Source: Pseudomonas sp. NFACC02
GTDB lineage: Bacteria > Pseudomonadota > Gammaproteobacteria > Pseudomonadales > Pseudomonadaceae
Direction: 5' to 3'
DNA length: 60,512 nt
Assembly: GCF_900110765.1 (NCBI RefSeq)
Contig: NZ_FOEO01000032.1
Span: 1-60,512, forward strand
Each line of letters opens with the position of its first letter. Position 1 is the first letter of the stretch. The notes beneath the pieces are model-generated. The model was not told the origin of the DNA. It did not search any database and saw only the letters and a list, made by a program, of their open reading frames with translations. Both the position numbers and the translations under genes were made by a program. Below, in pieces: positions 16,826 to 26,306 of this stretch.

Positions 16826-19800
16826 ATGTCGAGCGCTATCGAGAGTCAACTCAACGAATCTTTTCGCGACGCCCTGGTGGGCTATTACCTGAGCGAAGTG
16901 GTGCCCAATCACACGCCGATTCAGGATATGGGCCTCAGCGACAAGTTGAAAACCGCCAATGATCTGTTCGAGTTTCTGCTGCTGGATGTTCAGGTCGCTC
17001 AACGCGTTGACACCAGCTATGTGGCATCGGCCATCAGCAGCCTGCAGCAATACGTCAATGCGGTGTTGATGGGCATGGAGCCCGGTTATTCGAGCCAGGT
17101 GCTCAACGCCAATCAACTGAGCGAGTGGCGTGACCAGCGCAGCCAGTACCCGATCTGGGCCGCCAATCAGAAGTTGCTTTACTACCCCGAGCTGTATATC
17201 GATCCGACGCTGCGGCTGGCCAAGTCCGGGTACTTCCAACAGTTGGAAACGGATATCAACCAGAACAAGATTGAGGTCGATACGGTGCAGGAGGCGGTCA
17301 AGGCCTATCTGGCCAGTTTCGAGGAAGTGGCCAACCTCTCTATCATCAACGGCTATATCGACAGCAATGATTTCAGCACAGGCACGTACTACTTCATCGG
17401 CAAGTCACGCGCCGAGCAGCAGTATTACTGGCGCAGCGTGAACATGAATGACCGCGCCTACCTGTCAGGCATGGACGGGCCAAAATCCGATTACCCCAAC
17501 CCCGGTGCGTGGTCGGACTGGAAAAAGGCCAATATCGGGATTACGCCCCACACGCTGGAAAACACCATACGCCCGGTGTACTTCAATAACCGACTGTTCG
17601 TAACCTGGGTGGATCGCTCGGAAGTTGAACAAACGGAGGCATCAGGAAGTGGGGGCAACCTGGTCGTGAATGCTGCGCCCAAGGTGAAGCTGGTGATGAA
17701 TGCAGCCTATAAAAAGTACGACGATAGCTGGAGTGCGCCTCACGCGTATATCGAGGAAATGGTCGAGGCCACCCAACTTAAGGATGACATGGGGTCGATC
17801 GCGGTATTTGATAACTCGCACTCTCCGGAAGGTTTATTTTTGGCGATTTATGCCAGTGGGAATCAGGGGAAGTACGACTTCTGGCGCATGTGCTTGGTTG
17901 ATAAAAACTTCAATTCGCGGATATTGGAAAATGATCCGCCCACTGAGCCGATAAAAGTTGTCAGGGATATTTTTTCTTTGGTGAATGCTAATGCGGTGCA
18001 GTTTCAAGTTGATGCTGCTCTGAACGTAAGTCTGGTGGAAAAATATGAGACGCCAAGTGATAGTGCTATAGATTTTCTTGGTTACAAGTCCGCTGTCAAT
18101 GATTCGACGTTATCGAGCGTTAAGTACGACTCTGCAAGAGGTGAGATTGAATTTACGATGGGTACAAAGCCAGTTCCCATTATAGGCGAGAAGTTTGATT
18201 TTGAGCTCCAGTTTTTTCATGGCCCTTTTATTGTGTATATTGAATTTGTGGTCTGTTTGACGCGAAGCCCGGAGCAAGATTGGTGTGAATTGGATGAGCG
18301 ATCATATATAAAGAAAATCATCAACGGCGACTCGCTCGATGACCGACCTTTCGACATGTGTTGGGATATCTTTAGACCCGTTGAAACTTCTTTTTTCTTG
18401 TGGGATTACGAAGGTTATCCTGGCCCGTTAAGCGCTCATGAAGGCGCGTCTTTTAAAGGGCGTAGACTGAATCTTGAGTATTTTCGTCACGGGCCCTCAT
18501 ATTCTTCTTTAGTCGCTGTCATTGGGGCGGCAACCTGCCTAACTCTTTCTTCCAGAGTGCTAGAAAGAACTGCTTTGCGAATGGTGCTAGGGTTTTCCTC
18601 GGAGCCTGAAAAGCTGACAGATTCCAATATTGATATTGCCGATAGGTCAATGCCGCTTTCCGTCATAGTCGACCTAAAACGCTCGATAAAGATTCGTATT
18701 AACACACAGACGGGGCTGCCCTACTCAGGATACGTATCGTCAGCGGGAATGTTTCATGTGCTTTACGGGGTTGAGTTTGAAGATGAGGATGGTTTGGTTG
18801 TGGGGCGCGCACTTAATTGTGTAAAAATTGAATTAGCTGCAGCCCCTCCAAGTGTTGATCATTACAAATCTCCTCGTATTTTGTTAAGCGCGGAAAATGG
18901 CTTTGGCATCGCCGAATACATCGACTTCACCGGCTCAACCATCGAGTACAGCGACGGAGGCACCACCTCCAAACGCAAACCCATCCGAATGAACACCCTC
19001 TTCGCCCGGGAGCTTATAAACAAAGCCAATCTCGCTCTCGAAAACTTACTCTCCTGGGAAACCCAGCAGCTCAAGGAGCCACCACTGGGTACCGAGATGG
19101 CGCCCCCCATGGACTTCCACGGCGCCAACGGTCTGTACTTCTGGGAGCTGTTCTTCCATCTGCCGTTGATGGTCGCCCAACGCTTGAATCTCGAGCGTCA
19201 ATTCGACGGCTCCGATCAGTGGCTCGGCTTCATTTTTGACCCAAGCCGTAAAGCCGATCCAACGGGGCGTCCTGATTACTGGAACGTGCGGCCGCTGGAG
19301 GAAGCGTCTGTGCGCGATTACGCCATGCGCAGACCGATTGATCCGGACGGGCTGGCGAGCAGTAATCCGGTGATCTACAAGAAGGCCACGTACGGCTATT
19401 ACATCAAAAACCTGCTTGATCGCGGGGATGCCGCGTACCGGCAACTGACCCCTGACAGCCTGACGGAAGCCAAGCTCTGGTACGTGCGGGTACTGGATCT
19501 GTTGGGGCCACGCCCGGACACCCTGCTGATCAACGACTGGACCCCGGTCACGCTGGACGAGTTGCACGGGGCGACGAACACCGAGTTGCGTACGTACGAA
19601 CAGACACTCATCGAGCAGGATGAGCGCTATCACGCCAGCGCAGCCGCGAACCCGGGCTACGCGCAGATTGGGTTCCGCGAGCCGCCCTTGTGCCTGAGCA
19701 CCTTTGCCGTGGATCCGATGCTGGCTGAAGTCGACAATCCGCATTTTCGAGTGCCGCTCAATGCTGAGCTGGTCAGGCACTGGGACGTGGCCGAATCACG

Positions 19801-21472
19801 GTTGTACAACCTCAGGCACAACCTGACCCTAGACGGCAAACCCATGAACCTGCCGCTGTTCGCCGCGCCGCTCGACCCCAGAGCCCTGCTCGCGGCGTTT
19901 GCCAATGGAAACGCGGGTGGCGGGTTGGGCAGCCTGCTGGGTCAGGATGTGGGGCATTACCGGTTTGCGGTCATGCACGGTCACGCCAGTGCAGCGGTGG
20001 AGACGCTGATTCAGTTCGGCAGTAACGTTCTGTCGATGATCGAGCGCAAGGAGATGAATGAACTGCAGGAGGTTCAGCAGCATCAGGCTTGGGAATTCGC
20101 GCAATTTGCCATCGAGCTTCAGGAGCAAACTCAGAAGCTTGAATCTGAAAGTCGCCAGGCGCTGTTGGCCAGTCAGAAAATAGTTGATCAGCGTGCGGTT
20201 TATTACCATCAACTCGCCGATGAGGGTGTCAGCGCGGGTGAAAGGGCTGCGTCTGCAAGCCATTCACTGGCACGTGCGCTGGAAGGGGTGACGGCGATCA
20301 GCAGAGGCCTTGCGGCAGGCGCGCAGGCGGCAGAATTCATCGTTGGTTTTTCCAACGGCGATTTCAAAGCGCTGCGGGTGCCAGCCCAGATGGCGGCCAC
20401 GTTTGGGGACTCAGCCGCGGAGGTAGCGACCCTCACCTCGGAAATACTTGAGCGCTCGGAAATGTACCGCCGTCGGCAAGAGGAGTGGGAGCACAGCCGC
20501 GATCAGGCCCGACTCGAATCCGAGCAGATCGACGCCCAGCTCAAAGTGTTCGATGAGCAGGTCCGCCTGACCGCCATTCAGTTGCGTCAGGCCAAAATCG
20601 CCTATGAACAGGCGCGGATCAACTACGAGTTTCTGTCCCGTCGCTTCACGCAATCCCAGCTCTACCAGTGGATCACGGGGCAATTGTCGAGCTTTTACTA
20701 CCAGGCTTATGACGCCACGTTGTCGTTGTGCCTGGCCGCCGAAGCGTGCTGGCAGTTCGAGCGTGCCGATTTCAGTACCCGTTTCATTCGTCCCTCGGCA
20801 TGGAATGACACCTACCGTGGCTTGATGGCCGGCGAGTCGCTGAAGCTGGACTTGTTGAAAATGAACGCTGCTTACCTGATGCGCAATGAGCGCCTGCTGG
20901 AGATCGTCAAGACCGTGTCGGTCAGGCAGTTGCCGGCCTCGACGGATGAAGAGCCTACGCTTAACAAAGGCTGGGATGAGGTCGTCAAAAGGCTCGAAGA
21001 AGAGGGCGTCGTCGAGTTCGAAATCACCCGGACCATGCTTGATGACGACTATCCCGGTCACTACCTGCGCCGGATCAAGCGCATCAGCGTGTCGCTGCCA
21101 GTGACGGTCGGCCCCTATCAGGACATCCGGGCGGTGCTGACGCAAACCTACAACGCCGTACACCTCACGGCTGGCGCCGAGGTCGCGCCCCGCGAAAACC
21201 TGCGAGCCAGCCAGCAGATTGCCGTTTCGACCGGCGTGGACGACGACGGGTTGTTCGTCTTCAACTTCGATGACGAGCGCTACCTGCCGTTCGAAGGCAC
21301 GGGCGTCGTCTCCCGCTGGACATTGGCCTTTCCTAACCCCGAGTCGCAGCGGGACATGCTCGACTCGATCACCGACATCATCGTTCACATCCGCTACACG
21401 GCCAGAAGCGGCGGCAGTCCGTTGAGTCGCACGGTGCCCGTCGCCAAAAAGCCTCGCGGCAAAAAAATCTGA
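16826..21472 (+). CDS. Tc toxin A subunit, C-terminal half (TcaB/TccB-like, pore and TcB-binding)
   Basis: 1548 residues from the ATG at 16826, chosen because GGAAG lies nine bases upstream; an in-frame GTG at 16793 has no such site. The N-terminal 300 residues hold the neuraminidase-like/ABC-toxin N region (AVKAYLASFEEVANLSIING, YYFIGKSRAEQQYYWR, RPVYFNNRLFVTWVD). Residues about 325-690 are encoded by AT-rich DNA and are presumably variable. Residues about 1070-1310 are long helices rich in Gln/Glu/Ala (the pore-forming channel), and the C-terminal 250 residues, including SQLYQWITGQLSSFYYQAYD, form the TcB-binding domain. Together with the previous gene it would make the pentameric injection channel. 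Confidence 0.9.
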   Translation: MSSAIESQLNESFRDALVGYYLSEVVPNHTPIQDMGLSDKLKTANDLFEFLLLDVQVAQRVDTSYVASAISSLQQYVNAVLMGMEPGYSSQVLNANQLSEWRDQRSQYPIWAANQKLLYYPELYIDPTLRLAKSGYFQQLETDINQNKIEVDTVQEAVKAYLASFEEVANLSIINGYIDSNDFSTGTYYFIGKSRAEQQYYWRSVNMNDRAYLSGMDGPKSDYPNPGAWSDWKKANIGITPHTLENTIRPVYFNNRLFVTWVDRSEVEQTEASGSGGNLVVNAAPKVKLVMNAAYKKYDDSWSAPHAYIEEMVEATQLKDDMGSIAVFDNSHSPEGLFLAIYASGNQGKYDFWRMCLVDKNFNSRILENDPPTEPIKVVRDIFSLVNANAVQFQVDAALNVSLVEKYETPSDSAIDFLGYKSAVNDSTLSSVKYDSARGEIEFTMGTKPVPIIGEKFDFELQFFHGPFIVYIEFVVCLTRSPEQDWCELDERSYIKKIINGDSLDDRPFDMCWDIFRPVETSFFLWDYEGYPGPLSAHEGASFKGRRLNLEYFRHGPSYSSLVAVIGAATCLTLSSRVLERTALRMVLGFSSEPEKLTDSNIDIADRSMPLSVIVDLKRSIKIRINTQTGLPYSGYVSSAGMFHVLYGVEFEDEDGLVVGRALNCVKIELAAAPPSVDHYKSPRILLSAENGFGIAEYIDFTGSTIEYSDGGTTSKRKPIRMNTLFARELINKANLALENLLSWETQQLKEPPLGTEMAPPMDFHGANGLYFWELFFHLPLMVAQRLNLERQFDGSDQWLGFIFDPSRKADPTGRPDYWNVRPLEEASVRDYAMRRPIDPDGLASSNPVIYKKATYGYYIKNLLDRGDAAYRQLTPDSLTEAKLWYVRVLDLLGPRPDTLLINDWTPVTLDELHGATNTELRTYEQTLIEQDERYHASAAANPGYAQIGFREPPLCLSTFAVDPMLAEVDNPHFRVPLNAELVRHWDVAESRLYNLRHNLTLDGKPMNLPLFAAPLDPRALLAAFANGNAGGGLGSLLGQDVGHYRFAVMHGHASAAVETLIQFGSNVLSMIERKEMNELQEVQQHQAWEFAQFAIELQEQTQKLESESRQALLASQKIVDQRAVYYHQLADEGVSAGERAASASHSLARALEGVTAISRGLAAGAQAAEFIVGFSNGDFKALRVPAQMAATFGDSAAEVATLTSEILERSEMYRRRQEEWEHSRDQARLESEQIDAQLKVFDEQVRLTAIQLRQAKIAYEQARINYEFLSRRFTQSQLYQWITGQLSSFYYQAYDATLSLCLAAEACWQFERADFSTRFIRPSAWNDTYRGLMAGESLKLDLLKMNAAYLMRNERLLEIVKTVSVRQLPASTDEEPTLNKGWDEVVKRLEEEGVVEFEITRTMLDDDYPGHYLRRIKRISVSLPVTVGPYQDIRAVLTQTYNAVHLTAGAEVAPRENLRASQQIAVSTGVDDDGLFVFNFDDERYLPFEGTGVVSRWTLAFPNPESQRDMLDSITDIIVHIRYTARSGGSPLSRTVPVAKKPRGKKI

Positions 21473-21502
21473 GGGATCGCTACACAGCAGGGAGCACCGA
21501 TC

Positions 21503-24500
21503 ATGGCTGATCAAGAGCAAAGCGTCGGTATCGCCGCGCCTTTGTTGCCCAAGGGGGGAGGCGCGATTCAAAGCATTGGCAAAGGCTGGGGCGCTGTCGG
21601 AACGACAGGGGCGGCGTCCCTGGAAATACCGCTGCCGATTACTGCGGGTCGGGGTTACGCGCCTCCGTTGATGCTCAATTACCAGAGCTCGGTAGGTAAC
21701 GGTTTGTTCGGGCTGGGTTGGAATCTGAATCTGGGTTGCGTGGCCAGGCGCGCGAGCAAAGGCGTGCCGCTTTACACCGACGATGACGTAATCCTCGGCC
21801 CGGGCGGTGAGATCTGGCTGCCCGAGCGCGATGCGCAGGGTGTCATCCAGTACACCACTGTCAGTGCGTACAACGGCTTGACGCTCGATGCGAGCTATCA
21901 GGTGATCCGCTATTTCGCCAGTGTCGAAGGTGCGTTCGAACGCATTGAACATTGGCGCCAGGATGAGGCGGATCCGGGCTTCTGGCTGGTTCACGGGGCG
22001 GACGGCAGTCTCGCTTTTTATGGGCGCAATCCCGGTTCGCGCAGTACCGATCCAGCGGATTCGAACCACGTGGCCGAATGGTTACTGGAGGAAACCATGA
22101 ACGCCCACGGCGAGCACATCCTCTACGAGTACAAAGCCGAGGATAACGATGGCCTGCCTGCTGACCATCCCCGGGACTTCATCGCGCAGTGTTACCTGTG
22201 GCGTGTGCGCTACGGCAACTTCAAGGCGCATGCACATTTGTACCTGTGGCAGCCCGATCAGTTGCCGTCGCTGCAGTGGCACTTCGATCTGCTGTTCGAT
22301 TATGGCGAGCGCCGCGATAGAGAAGAGGGACCGGGCTATGAGGAGGACGTACCGTGGGAGGTGCGTGCCGATGCTCACTCTTCATTCGCCTACGGCTTTG
22401 AGCTGGGCAATCTGCGTTTTGTGCACAAGGTGCTGATGTTTCATTACGTCCCCGATGAGCTGGGCACAATGCCTGTGCTCGTCGCAGGGCTCACGTTGAA
22501 CTACCTCGACCTGGAACAGCGATACAAGGTGTTGAGCTCAGTGCAGAGCTTCGGTTGCAGCCCGTCCATGACGCAGCCCGTGGAATACCGTCCGCCCGTT
22601 GACTTCCATTATCAGGATTTCACCAGCACGGGCGGTCGGTTCACCGTGTTCGATGCCATGCCGGGCCTGGATGACGGCCAGCGTTATCAACTGGTGGACC
22701 TGTACGGTGAAGGATTACCCGGCATGCTCTACCACGACGACCGGGGCTGGTTGTACCGCGAACCGCTGAGGGACACCGACAAGGGCGAAGATGCTGTGCT
22801 ATACGGGCCTTGGCAGTTGTTGCCGACGATTCCGGTGGCCGACTCACGGACCGGTGTTCGGCAGTCGTTGGCCGACCTCACCGGCGACGGTCGACTCGAC
22901 TGGATCATGGCGCAGCCTGGCATGGCCGGTTTTTTTACCCTCAATCCTGATCGCACGTGGTCGACGTTCGCGCCGTTCGCTGCGTTTCCCGCAGAGTTTT
23001 TTCATCCACAAGGTCAACTGGCCGATCTGGTGGGTGATGGCCTGGCTGATCTGGCCCTCATCGGCCCGCGAAGCGTGCGCCTGTATGCCAGCCGGAGGGC
23101 GGGTGGCTTTGCACCTGCCAGCGAGATTGCCCACGATGCAGACGGTGATCGACTGCCGCTGTTGAGCGACAGCCCGTCCGAGCTGGTCGCGTTCACCGAC
23201 ATCCTGGGCACAGGTCAGCAACACCTGGTGCGTATACGCCATGACGAGGTCAGGTTCTGGCCGAACCTGGGCAGAGGGCGGTTCGGCGAAGGTAAGCGTT
23301 TCGCCTCGCTGCCGTTCAGCTACGGCGAGTTTGATGCAAGCCGCATCCGACTGGCCGATCTGGACGGCTCCGGCGCCGCTGACCTGCTCTATCTGGAGCC
23401 CGATGGCTTCAGGGTTTTCATGAACCAGTCGGGTAACGGGTTTGCCACGCCGGTGCTCAAAACATGGCCAGACGGCGTGCGCTATGACCGTTTCTGTCAG
23501 GTCAGCCTGGCCGATCTCAACGGGTTGGGATGTTCAAGCCTGGTCTTGACCGTGCCACACATGAAGCCTGCTCACTGGCGGTTCGATTTTTCGCCGGTCA
23601 AACCCTACCTGCTGGACGAGACCAATAACCATATGGGCGCCATAGCCTCGGTGGGTTATCGCAGTTCGGCCCAGGAGTGGCTGGATGAAAAAGCAGAGTT
23701 ACTCGATGCGGGCCTGCCGGCCGTGTCGCTATTGCCTTTTCCGTTGCACGTGGTTGTTTGGCAAACGCAGCTGGATGAGGTGACGGGCAATCTGCTGACG
23801 CAGCGCATGCGTTATCGCCACGGTTATTACGATGGACATGAACGGGAGTTTCGCGGGTTCGGTCTGGTGCTGCAAACCGACACCGAAATCCAGGGCGATG
23901 AGCCCGAAGGTTTTACCGCACCCGTTTTGAGCAAAACCTGGTTTCACACCGGCTGCCAGGCCACCTCGTTGCACCTCGACTTCAATGCCTGCGATCAGGG
24001 GGCGGTCGATTTGGGCGCTGATCTGTTGACGACCTATGTGAGCGGGCGCGATCACGTCATCGAGAACGCCGACGAGGTTGATCAGCGAGAGATGGCCCGT
24101 GTGCTCTCGGGGTCTGTGCGGCGGGTCGAAGTGTTTGGCCTTGACGGAGAGATCCCGCATGCGGTGCCTTATTCAGTGCAAGCGTCACGCTATCTCGTCC
24201 GTCGGCTCGAAGCGGCAGGCCCCCATCAGCCGTACGCACGGATGATGCCGCAGGTGCTGGAGTCAATCGCGTATCAATACGAAGGGCAGGCGGATGATCC
24301 CATGTGTCAGCACGCGATCAACCTGACATGGGATGCCTACGGTGTGTTGACCCATGGCGTGAGCGTGAATTACGCGCGGCGCAAGACCTCCGCCGATACG
24401 CCACCCTTTGACGACGAACACCAGCAACGTTGGTGGCAAGCGGCTCATGATGAGGCTCAGCAGCGCTACTACCTCAGCGAGGCCAAAGCCGAGGCCATTC

Positions 24501-26176
24501 ATCTGGAGGCAGCGCAGACCTGGCGGCTGGGATTGCCTTACTTGAGCCGGACCAACGCGATGATGGTAGAGGCCAGCGCGATCGGCCTTGAAAGGATCAG
24601 CTACGAGCAATTGAGTGATCCGGCTGGCTGGTTCTCAGCCCTGCCACGGACGTTGGTGTCGCTCGCCAGGCAGCGCTACGTCAATGCGGGGGACGGCGAG
24701 GGCACCTTCGAAGCCCTCCCGGATGCCGTGGAAATCGCTGAGCTGGACGACCATGCCTTAACGGCTTACGATCGTCTGTATGAGCCGCCTTTTTCCATGA
24801 CACCCGAGCAACTGCTCGCCAGGCTGGTCGAGGTGGGTTACCAGCGCATGACCAGCTTCCTGCCGGCCGACCCGCCGCTGAACCTGTGGTCGGTCAGGCG
24901 CGGGTTCAACACCTACGCCAATGCGGATGACTTCTACCGAGTCGAGGCATTCAGACCCACCAGCAGTCATGGCCTGAGCACGGTCGCCTACGACCCCTAC
25001 AACCTGATGGTGACGTCGGTCACGGCGCCGGACGGTTGCACGACCTCGGCGTCCTATGACTATCACTGCCTGCAACCGCGTCAGGTGGTCGATCCCAACC
25101 AGAACACGCAGGAGGCGCTCTACGACGGCTTTGGCGTGTTGAGAATGACCAGCTTCTACGGCACGGAGCTGGGTGAAGCGGTAGGGTTCGACCCGTTGGC
25201 CGAGGTCACCGTGGCGCCGCTGACGCCGACCGAAGCCATCACCACAACCGTTGCCGCGAACTACGCCACCGCCCATTACTACGATGCCTTCAGTTGGCAG
25301 GATCATGCACAGCCGGTACACAGCATCGCTATGCAGTGGGATCGCTACCCGGATGACCCCGATCGTCAGCAGCGGATGGTACTGACCTCGGTGGACGGTT
25401 TCGGGCGTGTCCTGCAAACCCGGCAGAAAGTCGAGAGCGGTACGGCGTACGAAGTGGTGGAGGGGCGCTTGAGGGATGTAGCCAGCCAGTTGCCTGAGGT
25501 GACAACCGAGGCTGTCGTGAGCCTGATGTCGATCGACGGTTTCAGTGACATTGTGCTGCCCCTGCGCAAGGTCGGCAGCGATGAGGCTGATCACGTGGTT
25601 GACCAGTGGTTGTCGGAGACGGGCCTGGGATGGAGGGGATTCAACGCCCGACTCATCGTCAAGATGATGTCGCTGCAAGGGTTCTGGTCAGTGGTGAAAC
25701 GCGTGCAAGCGATTCAAGCCAACGTCGTGGACCCATCCGAACGCGCCTGGGTCGAGCCGCGTAGCAAGACAGAACGTCTTGAAGAGGCGATCGGTGCATG
25801 GCTGGGCGGTTTGCTTGAAGTGGATGCCGAGGACCGCTGGCGGGTCAGTGAAAGTGTCGAATACAACAACAAAGGACTGCCCATCCGCATCTATCGTCCT
25901 TACTTCACCAACACCCACGAGTATGTCGACGATCGCTCGGTACGCGCGCTCAGGTACCACGACAAACAGTTCTACGACCCGCTCGGACGGCCCACTGAAA
26001 CCTGGACGGCCAAAGGCTGGCTGCGCCGCACGACGTACCTGACCTGGTACACCATCAGTGAAGATGAGAACGACACTGCCGAAGAAGTAAACGCCAGGCG
26101 AGTAGCAGCCGGGTTACCTTTGCTGGACGATGGCTCGCAGGCCGGAAAAAGGAAAAAGAACCCGTTCGGGTTTTAA
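21503..26176 (+). CDS. tcaC: Tc toxin B subunit (TcaC/TcdB-like)
   Basis: 1557 residues. Residues about 10-340 are the SpvB domain (LPKGGGAIQSIGKGWGAVG opening, YAPPLMLNYQSSVGNGLFGL). Residues about 390-660 hold FG-GAP/VCBS-type repeats forming the beta-propeller that docks on TcA (LADLTGDGRLDWIM, LADLVGDGLADLAL, LADLDGSGAADLLYLEPD). The TcdB middle domains follow, then RHS-like strands that complete the shell with a TcC protein. GGGAG lies eight bases before the ATG, 30 bases after the A subunit, so this ends the A-A-B operon. Unusually, no tcC gene follows directly; the nearest on the same strand is at 30421. Confidence 0.92.
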   Translation: MADQEQSVGIAAPLLPKGGGAIQSIGKGWGAVGTTGAASLEIPLPITAGRGYAPPLMLNYQSSVGNGLFGLGWNLNLGCVARRASKGVPLYTDDDVILGPGGEIWLPERDAQGVIQYTTVSAYNGLTLDASYQVIRYFASVEGAFERIEHWRQDEADPGFWLVHGADGSLAFYGRNPGSRSTDPADSNHVAEWLLEETMNAHGEHILYEYKAEDNDGLPADHPRDFIAQCYLWRVRYGNFKAHAHLYLWQPDQLPSLQWHFDLLFDYGERRDREEGPGYEEDVPWEVRADAHSSFAYGFELGNLRFVHKVLMFHYVPDELGTMPVLVAGLTLNYLDLEQRYKVLSSVQSFGCSPSMTQPVEYRPPVDFHYQDFTSTGGRFTVFDAMPGLDDGQRYQLVDLYGEGLPGMLYHDDRGWLYREPLRDTDKGEDAVLYGPWQLLPTIPVADSRTGVRQSLADLTGDGRLDWIMAQPGMAGFFTLNPDRTWSTFAPFAAFPAEFFHPQGQLADLVGDGLADLALIGPRSVRLYASRRAGGFAPASEIAHDADGDRLPLLSDSPSELVAFTDILGTGQQHLVRIRHDEVRFWPNLGRGRFGEGKRFASLPFSYGEFDASRIRLADLDGSGAADLLYLEPDGFRVFMNQSGNGFATPVLKTWPDGVRYDRFCQVSLADLNGLGCSSLVLTVPHMKPAHWRFDFSPVKPYLLDETNNHMGAIASVGYRSSAQEWLDEKAELLDAGLPAVSLLPFPLHVVVWQTQLDEVTGNLLTQRMRYRHGYYDGHEREFRGFGLVLQTDTEIQGDEPEGFTAPVLSKTWFHTGCQATSLHLDFNACDQGAVDLGADLLTTYVSGRDHVIENADEVDQREMARVLSGSVRRVEVFGLDGEIPHAVPYSVQASRYLVRRLEAAGPHQPYARMMPQVLESIAYQYEGQADDPMCQHAINLTWDAYGVLTHGVSVNYARRKTSADTPPFDDEHQQRWWQAAHDEAQQRYYLSEAKAEAIHLEAAQTWRLGLPYLSRTNAMMVEASAIGLERISYEQLSDPAGWFSALPRTLVSLARQRYVNAGDGEGTFEALPDAVEIAELDDHALTAYDRLYEPPFSMTPEQLLARLVEVGYQRMTSFLPADPPLNLWSVRRGFNTYANADDFYRVEAFRPTSSHGLSTVAYDPYNLMVTSVTAPDGCTTSASYDYHCLQPRQVVDPNQNTQEALYDGFGVLRMTSFYGTELGEAVGFDPLAEVTVAPLTPTEAITTTVAANYATAHYYDAFSWQDHAQPVHSIAMQWDRYPDDPDRQQRMVLTSVDGFGRVLQTRQKVESGTAYEVVEGRLRDVASQLPEVTTEAVVSLMSIDGFSDIVLPLRKVGSDEADHVVDQWLSETGLGWRGFNARLIVKMMSLQGFWSVVKRVQAIQANVVDPSERAWVEPRSKTERLEEAIGAWLGGLLEVDAEDRWRVSESVEYNNKGLPIRIYRPYFTNTHEYVDDRSVRALRYHDKQFYDPLGRPTETWTAKGWLRRTTYLTWYTISEDENDTAEEVNARRVAAGLPLLDDGSQAGKRKKNPFGF

Positions 26177-26256
26177 GGTGCAAGTTGATCCTGTTGTTGA
26201 GTGAACTCGCGTGCCGGGATCCGCACGACGGTGAGTCTGCTTCAACATTTGGAATG

Positions 26257-26284
26257 AAAAAAAGCCCGGCACTCAGGCCGGGCT
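26257..26284 (-). terminator. rho-independent terminator of the fumarase gene
   Basis: Arms AGCCCGGC (26263-26270) and GCCGGGCT (26277-26284) with a six-base loop; read on the minus strand the hairpin is followed by seven T residues. It lies 22 bases beyond the fumarase stop. It may also stop plus-strand transcription from the Tc operon, although no T run follows on that side. Confidence 0.85.
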
Positions 26285-26306
26285 CTCTCATGACAGCACT
26301 AAGTGC

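Noticed and set aside
20411..22069. Long minus-strand open frame (552 codons) across the end of the second TcA gene and the start of TcB
   Set aside because: Antisense shadow of GC-rich codon usage. Its product is low-complexity and Arg/Gln/His-rich, has no family features, and bridges two genes that are clearly coding on the other strand.
13180..26176. A complete three-component Tc toxin in one operon
   Set aside because: The operon holds TcA (two parts) and TcB only; both TcC genes are elsewhere with other promoters, so the operon alone cannot form a holotoxin.
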